From Pomphorhynchus laevis (Eukaryota > Acanthocephala > Palaeacanthocephala > Echinorhynchida > Pomphorhynchidae): a DNA stretch of 64,000 nt. The position numbers and the translations under genes were made by a program. The notes under the pieces are model-generated. The model worked only from the letters and a program-made list of their open reading frames with translations, was not told the DNA's origin and made no database searches. Every line of letters starts with the position of its first letter. Within the stretch, counting starts at the first letter, position 1. The stretch lies in contig WNNJ02003078.1 of NCBI GenBank assembly GCA_012934845.2, forward strand, positions 1 to 64,000, written 5' to 3'. This document shows, piece by piece, positions 42,854 to 52,865 of this stretch.

Positions 42854-44071
42854 ATGAAGAAATCAAATTTCACAATGAAGAAAGCAAATTCGAAGAGAGC
42901 GTCAAACACTATACATATCACGCAACATCGTAATGCGTATAAGCGGCTAGAGGTCGAATGCTGCAATAAAGGCTGTGAAGTGTGGTCTATTGTCGACATT
43001 CCTTTAAATACCGAGTCGTCACTCAAGAGCAAGGACTTTTATTGCGGCTTTTGTTCTGCTACAATGATTTCGGCCCTCCAAATGAAACTAGTGCAAGATA
43101 TGGTTTGTGATGTGAATTGTTGTGATATATCGTTACCTATCAACTTAAATGACGTTCGTGTCTCTCAAGACAGCACGGACCATCAAACTTCGATAAACAC
43201 CTGTACCGTTAATCCTGTCGTTAAGCTGCCATTAGATGTTAGTTCAACTCCTGACCTATGTGAACCGAGGATTGAATTACCTTCACTGTCATCTACGCAC
43301 CAGCACGATAATACTTCAAATGCCGAACTTCAAATGCTGTCATCCTTTCAGGACAAAGAAAAATCGGTCATTCATGTTGAACAAACTACACCAGCTGTAA
43401 ACAAAGGAAGGGTATGGCGCAACACTCTATTGCAACCTACACGAAACGCTGGATCGACATACCATCAATTGGGTGAAATCAGAGGTAGCGATTCGAGTGG
43501 GGCCATCGATAGAAAAGAGAAGGCCAAAAATAAGAATAAATCAGAAAATTATTTACCTTCCAATCGTCAGAGCATTTCTTTGGACAACGCTCCTTCTACA
43601 AACTACCGTTCGCATCCAGATAGGTCTTGCAATATCCTATTTAGTGGTATCGCTGAATCAAAGGCCAGTAACTCACAAACACGTATGAATGATGATGTGT
43701 CCAGCCTCCGTACTGTGTTCTGTCAGTTACTCTTAGAAGGTGATGAGAAGCTAGCTTCTACTCTGAAGGTTACAAAGTTGTTTCGACTTGGAAAAAAGGT
43801 GGTAGAGAAACCAAGATTGTTGAAAGTTGTATTATCTTCCGCAAAACATGCAGACCTTTTGCTCAAACGTGGTTTTCGACTTAAAGATTATCCACATCGT
43901 ATTCTTAAGGATCTGAGTCTCGAAGATCGTTTAAAGTTGAAAGAAGCAAAAACAGTATTACGAAACCGGCTATCTGAAGGTGAAACGAACTTATGCATAC
44001 GAAATTTTCAGGTTGTCAGGTGGCACCCAGTAGTTCGTTGGAATCCCATAACGATCAACAGCGTCACTTAG
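42854..44071 (+). CDS. CR1-type ORF1 protein (copy d)
   Basis: 405 codons, intact. Basic N-terminus, then a Cys cluster (VECCNKGCEVWSIVDI ... FYCGFCSATM, residues ~35-75), a long polar linker, and the conserved C-terminal block from ~255: DRSCNILFSGIAESKASNSQ, RMNDDVSSLRTVFCQLL, TKLFRLGKK, PRLLKVVLSS, HRILKDLSLEDRLKLKEAK and CIRNFQVVRWHPVVRW. Architecture equals copy b and, in part, the L2-like ORF1 at 14679-15701. Confidence 0.82.
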   Translation: MKKSNFTMKKANSKRASNTIHITQHRNAYKRLEVECCNKGCEVWSIVDIPLNTESSLKSKDFYCGFCSATMISALQMKLVQDMVCDVNCCDISLPINLNDVRVSQDSTDHQTSINTCTVNPVVKLPLDVSSTPDLCEPRIELPSLSSTHQHDNTSNAELQMLSSFQDKEKSVIHVEQTTPAVNKGRVWRNTLLQPTRNAGSTYHQLGEIRGSDSSGAIDRKEKAKNKNKSENYLPSNRQSISLDNAPSTNYRSHPDRSCNILFSGIAESKASNSQTRMNDDVSSLRTVFCQLLLEGDEKLASTLKVTKLFRLGKKVVEKPRLLKVVLSSAKHADLLLKRGFRLKDYPHRILKDLSLEDRLKLKEAKTVLRNRLSEGETNLCIRNFQVVRWHPVVRWNPITINSVT

Positions 44072-44130
44072 CAGTATCCAGTTTGAATTTTGCTAGTTCG
44101 TCTGGAAAAGGTAGTTTCAACAGTCATTAA

Positions 44131-47031
44131 TCGCAACTCTTCAATAGCGTTAGTTTCAATTCTGATCTGGGACACTTAGTTTCATTCAACAAATTATTCA
44201 CCGTTCCTAGTAATCCCTTACCACAACCCACACGCTATTTATCGATTGGGTATTCTAATCTTCGTAGTTTGCCTGCTCAAATAGTGGAGTTGAAGTATCA
44301 CATGCTTTCTCATTCGTATGACATTTTCTGCGTTGCTGAATCCTGGTTGCATCAATATATTGTCGATACCACTGTGAACATTCCTGGATTTCGCCTTATA
44401 CGAAGCGACAGGATATCAGGTAGGCAAGGTGGCGGTGTCGCCGCGTATGTCAGAGAAAATTTCCTCGTATCTGAGGTGTTGAATACTTGTGACCCTTGTG
44501 GGTCGTTTGAGACTCTATGCTTCCGTATTGATCACTCAGCGACCAGTATGAATTTTTGCGTCGTGTATCGATCTCCGTCAGTAATTGCAGACACTGATCA
44601 ACTAAAACTTATTTTACAATCGGTATGTTCCTCCCCTCACTTTATTCTTTTGGGCGATTTTAATCTTCCACGATCTAGATGGTCAGACTATGTCTTTTCT
44701 GATGGTAGTTCCACGGAAAGGGAAATATCTGAGTTCCTTGCTGAGGAACTCATGCTGATTCAGCATGTACAAGAGCCAAATTGCTTAACTTCAAGATCGG
44801 ATTCGGTACTTGATCTGGTGTTTTCCAGATATGTAGGAGACATAATCAAAGTTGATCATCTCCCTCCTTTAGGAAGTAGTGACCACTGCTTGCTCTCCTT
44901 GACGGCTGTCCCTTATTCCAGATTCTGTCCACCTTGTTCAAAAACTTACAAACGTCATTGGTCGAAAGTGAGAAGAGAAGATGTTTTGAGAGTTTACAAC
45001 CAATTCCCGTGTACTTTTATGAACACGGACAAGCTATCATTGAATATGATCACTGATTACCTACATAAATTATCTGATATTCTTGCCCCTATGCGCGAAT
45101 CCTCTTATGCTGCTAATTCACCTGCATGGATAGATTCCAACGTCAGACAACTAATAAGTTCAAGAAATTGTTTATGGAAGCTTCAGCGTTCTGACTCTAG
45201 TTTCTCTGTCAGATATAAATATGTTCGAAATCTTTGTACTAGAGTGAAAGCAACAAAACGATGTGCATTCGAATCGTCTATCGCTAATAATGTAACACGA
45301 AATCCAAAACTATTCTGGGCCTATGTTCGTCGCAACAGAACCCTTAATACAGAAATCAAGTATATCCTTAATGCGGAGGGATGTATGATAACTTCTCAGA
45401 GTGGTATTGTGGAATGCCTTGCTACGTCTTTTTCGGTACCGACAAATAATTCACAAAGAGCTTCTATCACTTCGCATGGTGTAGCATTAAAGCAATCTTC
45501 GCGTTTTCTTCCAGTAACGATTAGTGAGATTGTAAGTCAGCTTGATCAGCTTGACCCATTTAGCTCTACTGGCCCTGATGACATTTCTCCGTTTCTCTTG
45601 AAGAATTTATCTAGATATTTGGCTCCTTCCCTTCTTGCTATTTTTGAGAACAGTTTGACCAGTGGATGTGTTCCTGAAGTCTGGAAAACTGCCATCGTAG
45701 TTCCGATCCCAAAGAAAACCATTGCAACGGCTTGTACTGACTATAGACCAATCAGCCTGACTAGTTCTCTATGCAAAGTGCTTGAAAAGTTGATCGCCAT
45801 CCGGATCAGGCATCACTTGAGGGAACTCGGAATAATGTCGTCTTCTCAGCACGGTTTCCTCCCTGGTCGTTCCTGCTTAACAAACTTATTGACTTCACGC
45901 GAAATGTGGGTTGAGGCTGTCAGTCGCGGCCAATCAATTAATGTGGTATTCATTGACTTTTCAAGAGCATTCGATCGGGTGCCGCATGAGAGTTTGGTAG
46001 CATTACTATTAAACTACGGCATTCCTGTAATGTTGTGTAATTGGATTCAAGATTTCCTACGTAATCGTTTCTTTAGGGTGAGAGTTGGCACCCATCTTTC
46101 CACTTCCAGACGCGTTTACTGTGGTGTTCCGCAGGGTACCGTACTAGGACCTCTGCTGTTTATTGTGTTCCTTAACGATTTGTTGCTGCGGATTCAGAGT
46201 CCCTGTCTTGCTTTTGCTGACGACCTCAAAATATGGTCTGTAGATGATATTGATCCGCTTGGCATTTCCCTGCAGGAAGACCTTAATGAAATATACCAAT
46301 GGAGTGAGGCTACTGGTATGAAGATCAATGTTGACAAATGCGGCCACATGAAATTAGGAAGGCGTTGCGATGACCGTCGTTTTCACCTCGGAACTTCAAT
46401 TCTTAATGTCGTCATGGAGTATAGGGATCTGGGTGTCATGGTGCATAGGACATTGAAATCCCGATCAAATACAGAGTTTGCCTATAGCAAGGCTTTGCGA
46501 GCTATGTACTGCGTCAAAAATGCATTTAATCGTATTAATCCATACGTCTTCAAACGGCTTTACTGCGCTCTTGTTCGCCCGCATATAGAGTACTGCGTGT
46601 AAGCAGTTTTTCCATACACTAAGAAAGAGTTCAATAGACTACAGTCAATCCTTCGTAGAGGTTCTCGAATGTGTATGGATGGATCATATTCATATCGTGA
46701 GCGGCTTGAATTTCTAAAGATACCATCTTTGGGTCAGAGGCTATATTACCTAGACCTTGTTGCATTATGGCGAATGGTTAATGGAATAGATGGTTTTCCC
46801 TCGTGCTATGTTAAAGTTTTTTCTCAGACGCATCGTGGCCACCCGTTGAAACTATTTAAGTTTCCCCACGGTAAAGTAGTGAGTTTGGCTAGGCTCTCAC
46901 ATCGAGCATTAAACGCCTGGAACACGTTGCCAGGAGAAATAGCATGTACCAAGGACTTGTCTCAATTTAAAGTTCAACTTCGTCAGTGGATTAACGATCA
47001 TGGCATTCCGAATGTATACAATATTATGTAA
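44131..47031 (+). pseudogene. CR1-type ORF2: endonuclease and RT (copy d)
   Basis: One frame covers the whole protein apart from a TAA at 44128-44130, just before this region, and a TAA at 46600-46602 after PHIEYCV. APE endonuclease: IGYSNLRSLPAQ, FCVAESWLHQYIVD, RSDRISGRQGGGVAAYV, FILLGDFNLPRS and GSSDHCLLSL. RT: AIVVPIPKKTIATACTDYRP, HGFLPGRSCLTNLL, VVFIDFSRAFDRVPHESL, GVPQGTVLGPLLFIVFLND and LAFADDLKIW (FADD). C-terminal: RSILRRGSRMCMDGS, YRERLEFLKI and SHRALNAWNTLPGE. Catalytic motifs of both enzymes are present; the late stop removes the C-terminal region. Confidence 0.88.
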
Positions 47032-47095
47032 CCGCTATTAACTTTTTTTTTCTTCTTTTCTTTTCTTTTTTATTTCCTATGTGATCAGTTGAAAC

Positions 47096-47107
47096 AGCCA
47101 TTTGGCT
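47096..47107 (+). other. CR1 3'-terminal hairpin
   Basis: AGCC-ATTT-GGCT, then ATAACTTGTAATACTAATAATAA. Stem identical to copies a and b. Confidence 0.65.
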
Positions 47108-47136
47108 ATAACTTGTAATACTAATAATAAATAATA

Positions 47137-47439
47137 ATATTTGGCTTCATTTGTCATAGTTTCGTTCTTGTTTAAAAAACAGCATTTTGAAGCATTTATG
47201 TGAAATCCGAAGCTTTTACCAATCACTTTTAATAGATCCCATACTTGAGACAACTCATGCGCACGGCCAATAAAAGTTGCATCATCTGCGTACCAAAGTT
47301 GGGTGACACCAGGTATTTTTTGTTTAATCTCTTCAATTATCGGTAAAGACGCCGCTGCAAATGCAGCCATAGCCAAGGGGTCTCCTTGTGTTACCCCTTC
47401 TTCAGATAGAATTGTCTCCTCAGCAACAATTAGCAGTGA
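47137..47439 (-). mobile_element. CXC-RT copy M0: palm piece
   Basis: The minus strand encodes EEGVTQGDPLAMAAFAAASLPII (motif B), TQLWYADDATFIG (YADD) and FGFHINASKCCFLNKNETMTNEAK, which leads into MQEGVKVVKNG at 42751. Its own 5' side is cut at 47439 by a plus-strand CXC-RT copy. Confidence 0.85.
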
Positions 47440-50366
47440 TGGCTTCGAGTGGCAGTACACGGACAACTGATAATCCAATTGTAGATGACTTGCACGACCC
47501 TGTTAATAGCCAGTCTCTTTCACTTCAGGCGATTTATGATGTGGTGATACAATGGAGGCCTAGTGCGATGCGACTCCCAAGATGTGCTGCGTCGAATGAA
47601 TTCGTCGAAATGCTTGCTAGCCTCTATCAGATTGCAGCCGAAGCTGATAACCATGATATGTTTGCACTTAAAAAGGCCACTAGTTTGACCAGGTGCGTTT
47701 TGCAACGTCTTCCATCTAGAAAGGTGTCCGAGATCCGAAAAGCACTGGAGCGCAGAATCAGACTATGGAAAAATGGCAGATTCGTCGATGTTTTCAATGA
47801 TGCAAGAATATTACAGCGACGTTGCATGCCTATGCGTTCGAGCCCACGTACTGATGATTGGATAAAGCGCTATGTCAAGTTGGTCACAAGTGGAAAGCTG
47901 TCAGCGGCGACTGCCATATTGAAAGAGAACCAACAGTCGAGCATTCTAGATCCTGATTCGATTGTCGATGGTTTGACTGTACGTGAACACCTGAAGAATC
48001 TACACCCAACAGTCGCAGATGCTGATGCGTCCGTTTTTTTACAATGAGATTTGCCGAATGTTAGAGAGCATCATCCTTCGCTCTTCTCTGTCATAGATGG
48101 GGAATCTATCATCCGAGCGGCCAACAAAACCTCAGGTGGAGCTGGCCCATCAGGGCTGGATGCGATGGCTTGGAGACAACTCTTGAATAGCTTCTCCGTG
48201 CATTCCAAGGCTCTAGCGGATGCTTTGGCAAATTTTGCAGTGAGCCTTAGCACTATTCAACTCAGCCCTCGGATGTTAGAGGCGTTTACTGCTTGCCGGT
48301 TGATATCAATACCAAAGAATAATGGGAAAATTAGACCGATTGGTGTATCAGAGGTTGTTCGCCGCATTGTCAGTAAAACCATATTGTCCTGCGTCAAAGA
48401 TGATCTTCAAGACGTAGCCGGGATTGTCCAACTTTGCGCATCCCAGCGAAATGGGATCGATTTTGCGATTCACTCGCTTCGCGATACGTATTCTTCTAAC
48501 CAGAGCTATGGACTTCTCGCTGTCGACGCTAAGAATGCGTTCAACTCTGTCAATCGAAATGTTATGCTACACAATATCAAACACACTTGCCCTGGGCTAG
48601 CACAGTCCTTATCTAACATTTATGCGGGCGACGCAGAACTGGTACTTGGTGGTGGATCTTTAGCATCGTGCGAGGGAGTAACCCAGGGAGATCCCTTAGC
48701 CATGGCTGCCTTCGCAATGGCATCCTTACCGTTGATAAGTATGATCAAGCAAGTCGTGCCAAACATTGTTCAGCGTTGGTTTGCTGACGATGCGAATTTT
48801 GTAGGTTTGCCTGAGGATCTGTTGCGTGTATGGCAACTTCTCCAAATCCAAGGACCAAAATTCGGATATAATGTGAACCCTAGCAAAACCAAGATGCTCC
48901 TTCATCCGCAATCCGAAGGGGTGTATCCACTTCCCGCAGACATTGAGACACGGTTCGATGGCATCGAGGTGCTTGGTGCGCCAATTGGCTCAGGCGAATT
49001 TGTAAAGGAAATTACAAAAATTAAAATATTAAAGTGGACTGAGCTTGTTTCTCGTATATCTACTGTATCACGATTTGATCCCCATGCTGCTTTCTCAGGA
49101 TTCAATAAGTCAATACAATGGAAATGGACACACTTTATGAGATCGACACCAAGTGAAACGGATCTGTATTTGTCCTTACGGGATACTATATTCAGTGGTT
49201 TGGCTCCCTCACTTTTCGATCAAGATCTAAACTCAGTTATGCACGCGTTGATTTCGTCACCAATTTCAAATGGTGGAATGGGCATTGTTGATACAGTAAG
49301 CGCAGCTTTGACCGAGTTCGAAAGCTCGAAAAAATTTTGTAAAACATTTGATAGTGGGCTACAAGGTGATCTTCTCAGGGATGCTCAGAATAACTTGACA
49401 AAAGAGTTGAATCAAGAACGACAAAAAGTTGTGGATGAGCGTTTGGCATACATTCGATCAATCTTACCCGCCTCAATGCATCAAGCCCTGGAATTTGCAC
49501 TGAGACAGGGTGCTTCCTCTTGGATTAGTGCAGTTCCAGTGAAAGCTGAATTCAGTCATTTGTGTCCACATGAATTCAGAGATGCTCTTGCGTTGCGATA
49601 TGGCTTCGACCCTATCGGGATTCCCAAGGACAAGTGTGTGTGTGGTGATGATGCGAAACTCCCACATTTGCTTTCGTGCAAGCGAGGAGGTGTTGTAATA
49701 ACAAGGCATAACGCCTTACGCGATTTCTTGGCCACCGAAATATCACAGGTGTGTACTGGGGTTGGTGTCGAACCGATATTACAACGGGTAGATAGTGATC
49801 ACTGTTTTGATCATCGGGTCATTTGTCGAAGTGACGACGCGCGACTCGACATCGTCTGAATTGGGCTTTCTGACGCCAGATATGAGCGAACGTTCTTTGA
49901 CGTTACGGTTTTCAACCATTTTGCTCCATCGTGTGCGTCTACGAGAAAAGCTGCATTTGATTTTCATGAAGCGAGAAAAAGATCAAAATACGCGGAACGT
50001 ATCATCGATATCGAAAGGAGTAGATTTATGCCGCTGGTGTTCACGGCTTCTGGTGCTGCGGGACCCGACGCCATGGTTTTGCTCAGGACAATTGCTCGAT
50101 TGCGTTCATCACGTGGGAATAAAAGCTATGCTGAATGCCTGTGTGGCCTCAGAAGGTCCATAAGTTTGCTGCTGTGTCGTGCTGCCTCACATGCAATCAG
50201 AGGGTGCCGGTCGACTAGGGGTCACCCATATAGTCGTGGATCCGAACGGATGGATGATTCTAATGTTTTAGAATAAATAATAATACATAACAATGTTAAA
50301 TGTATATTGGCCCATTTGAGGGAACCATATGTTGTAATTAATAATATATTGTATTAAAAAAAATAA
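47440..50366 (+). mobile_element. CXC-RT LINE, plus copy P1 (5'-truncated)
   Basis: Begins at GGCAGTACACGG, so the CXC domain is lost. One frame runs to 50276 with two TGA stops (48045-48047 and 49857-49859): LPRCAASNEFVEMLASLY, SSGGAGPSGLDAMAWRQ-type core (TSGGAGPSGLDAMAW), LAVDAKNAFNSVNRNVML, CEGVTQGDPLAMAAFAM, QRWFADDANFVGL, CVCGDDAKLPHLLSCKRGG, DDARLDIV and ERTFFDVTVF, then ERIIDIERSRFMPLVF. The 3' UTR has GGCCCATTTGAGGGAACC (50309-50326) and an A-rich end. About 99% identical to 59800-62785, including the first TGA. Confidence 0.88.
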
Positions 50367-50510
50367 AAATTATTAATTGGATATTAATCTACTTGATTAA
50401 TGCGGCTGTTGAACTGATTGCTAAGAACGTTGCCTTTATTCGCCTCTCTTCGTAATTCCTGCCGTTAAATTCTCACACTGCATGACTTTTTGGAAATAAT
50501 AATAATTATT

Positions 50511-50523
50511 ATTATAGTGTACA
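50511..50523. repeat. ATTATAGTGTACA, first of four
   Basis: Candidate target duplication on the 5' side of CXC-RT copy E1; preceded here by an (ATT)n run, not an A-tail. Confidence 0.7.
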
Positions 50524-50578
50524 TCCAGGAGTACGACCGATCCAGGAGTACGTAAGTAAAAATCCAGGAGTACGACCG
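50523..50578. repeat. Stuttered 5' junction of E1
   Basis: ATCCAGGAGTACG occurs at 50523, 50540 and 50562; only the last runs on into the RT frame (PGVRPIGVGEVSRRI). Confidence 0.9.
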
Positions 50579-52556
50579 ATTGGAGTAGGTGAAGTCTCTC
50601 GAAGAATAGTAGGCAAAGTTGTGGCGAAAAGAATTTCGGAAGATATCCAGAAAGTGGCTGGTTGTGTTCAATTATGCTCTGGCCAACGATGTGGTATTGA
50701 GATGGCAATTCATTCCACAAGAGAACTCTTTGATAGTAGCGATGACTTGTGCATATTACAACTAGATGCATCCAACGCTTTTAATCGCATAAATCGTTTA
50801 GTCGCTTTGAACAATGTAGAGTTCATATGTCCTTCTTTATCCACTATACTACGAAATATCTACAAATGCCCTAATATACTGACTGTCGACAATGATTTTT
50901 TAGAATCATCAGAGGGATTCACTCAAGGTGACCCGCTTTCCATGATTGCGTTTGCCGCGGCGTCTCTTCCCTTGATTAATGTTCTTTCAAAGGCTGCCCC
51001 GAATACTGTACATCGCTGGTATGCGGATGACTCTAACATTATCGGAAGTGTGAAGGACCTTAAGACGATTTGGGATACTGTGCGTCGAGTCGGTCCTGAT
51101 TTTGGATTTTATCTTAATGAAGAAAAGTGCCGAATGTTGGTACACGATAAGATACTTAGCGTTGCCCGGTCGATTTTCGTAGAATCTAACCTATGCATTA
51201 ATACTGATGGAATTGAGATACTGGGTTCAGCTATTGGTACAAAATCATATACAAATATGTTTATAAAAAGGAAAATAGATGAATGGTCTACTTGCATAGA
51301 GAGAGGTTGATACTAGTAGCCGACGAAGATCCTCACTTGGCTTACGTCGCTCTGACTCAAGCACTACAACACAGCTGGAACTTCATACAACGAACTATAC
51401 ATGTCTATTCAGAAGCATTCGCAAACTTGTCGAAAATCATAGTATCCTGCCTTGTTCCCAAGATAACTGGCGTCGTCGATATAGATCGATTTAAAACAAT
51501 ATTAAATATCCCTTTGCGGTATGGTGGTTTGGGAATTTTTCTGCCTCAAGATGGATCTGATCTGGAATTCGAAAATTCGCGCCGAATGTGTCAACCGCTG
51601 ATCAATGCATCATTTGTCCCCTTGTTGGCCCAACAGCAGCAACAAATCGCTTTGGATATTCACAATCAACGAAATAATTTTTGGAATATTAAATTACAAA
51701 CATTGGAAGATAGCAATATTATAAAAGCTTTAAAATTTGCTGCTACGTGTGGTGCGTCAACATGGTTGTCTGCAAAACCGATGGAAGCATATGGTTATCG
51801 ACTCTCAAAGCTCCAATTTCAAGACGCTCTAGCGACAAGATATGGTTGGACGCCTCCGAAACAACCAGATCAATGTTTATGCGGTTCAAAGTTTGAGCTC
51901 CGTCACTCTCTTTCATGTAAGGTCGGTGGTATGCCAATAATACGACACAACTTCCTTCGGGATCTAATTGCAAAAGAGCTAAAAGGGATTTGCGACCCCG
52001 TTTCTCTTGAACCTACACTGCAACCGCTTCCAGACGGAGTAACATTCGCAACAAATTCGACAGCCAGGGAACATAACGCTAGAGTAGATATTTCTTGCTA
52101 TGGGTTGTTTAGTATTTCGGAGCGGTCCCTATTGGACATTTGCGTTTACAATCACCTTGCTTCGTCCTACTCAACATCAATGCCACAAAATCACTTTCAC
52201 TACCACGAACAAAGGAAAATCGGAAAATACGGTGAACGTATATCACGATTTGAAAGAGCTTGTTTTTTTTCCTATAATTTTTGCAGCTAACGGTGGAGCT
52301 GGTGAAATAGCTTCAAAGGTGCTACGACAAATATGCAGGCGTCAATCTATAAAATCTACTCGGCCATACAACGAATGCATGCGTGATTTGAGGATCAAAA
52401 CGGGACTAGCGCTAGCAAGAGCAGCATCATTACAAGTCCGCTGCACTCCGTTGAGTAATATGTCGGGACAATGTGCTTGACAGTGCAAGAAACTTTTCTA
52501 GTTTGTAGAACATTTTACTTCTTTTTTTTTCTTGAATAAATCTTCTCTTAAAAAAA
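50524..52556 (+). mobile_element. CXC-RT LINE copy E1 (5'-truncated)
   Basis: Starts inside the RT (PGVRPIGVGEVSRRI) and goes through LQLDASNAFNRINRLVALN, SSEGFTQGDPLSMIAFA, HRWYADDSNIIG (50621-51310), HLAYVALTQALQHSW, LRYGGLGIFLP, CLCGSKFELRHSLSCKVGG, NARVDISCYG (ARVDI for ARLDI) and ERSLLDICVYNHLASSYS (51283-52290), then a last block to 52480. Frame slips lie near 51295 and 52270. It ends in AATAAA and an A-run followed by ATTATAGTGTACA. Confidence 0.85.
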
Positions 52557-52569
52557 ATTATAGTGTACA
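52557..52569. repeat. ATTATAGTGTACA, second of four
   Basis: Directly after the E1 A-run, directly before E2. Confidence 0.75.
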
Positions 52570-52746
52570 AGTACCAGGAACTCTAATTCACGATAAGGAC
52601 GCACCACTCTAAGTCGATTTGTACGATCAACTCCCTTTGAACTAAAAATTCAGTTTTTGAATTGCCACTTTGGACCCATTAGAGGGTAACCTTTAAGCTG
52701 TCTTATTTTTGAATAATTTATATTATTAAAAAAAAATAAAAAAAAA
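52570..52746 (+). mobile_element. CXC-RT 3'-UTR fragment E2
   Basis: Short, strongly 5'-truncated insertion holding only a 3' UTR: GGACCCATTAGAGGGTAACC (52672-52691) matches the GGCCCATTTG.GGGAACC motif of other copies, then TTTATATTATT and an A-rich tail. Confidence 0.65.
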
Positions 52747-52759
52747 ATTATAGTGTACA
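52747..52759. repeat. ATTATAGTGTACA, third of four
   Basis: Between the E2 tail and the 5' end of E3. Confidence 0.75.
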
Positions 52760-52785
52760 TTTTTTTAGTGACCTAAAAAAATTTT

Positions 52786-52803
52786 GGTTTCTTATAAACA
52801 TAC
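52786..52803 (+). repeat. Leader-like 5' motif of E3
   Basis: GGTTTCTTATAAACATAC, then AATAAAATAACATACAATAA and a further ATAACATACAATA: one full and at least two partial units before the ATG at 52866. Confidence 0.6.
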
Positions 52804-52865
52804 AATAAAATAACATACAATAAATAACATACAATATTTAACTGCATACAATAATTACAATTACA

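Larger units (their letters stand above)
42761..47136 (+). mobile_element. CR1-type LINE copy d, near full length, inserted in CXC-RT copy M0
   Basis: Bracketed by the 6-bp duplication ATATTT (42755-42760 and 47137-47142), so the insertion is cleanly delimited. It has a 5' leader-like motif (42785-42802), ORF1 42854-44071, ORF2 44131-47031, 3' hairpin (47096-47107) and an AATAATAAAT tail. ORF1 is intact and ORF2 carries about two stops, making this the best-preserved two-ORF CR1 copy here. Confidence 0.9.

Noticed and set aside
52786-52803. The leader-like motif as part of a spliced-leader RNA gene
   Set aside because: No GT donor follows the motif at any site and no complete small-RNA structure is visible, so only a relict leader or shared 5' module is proposed.
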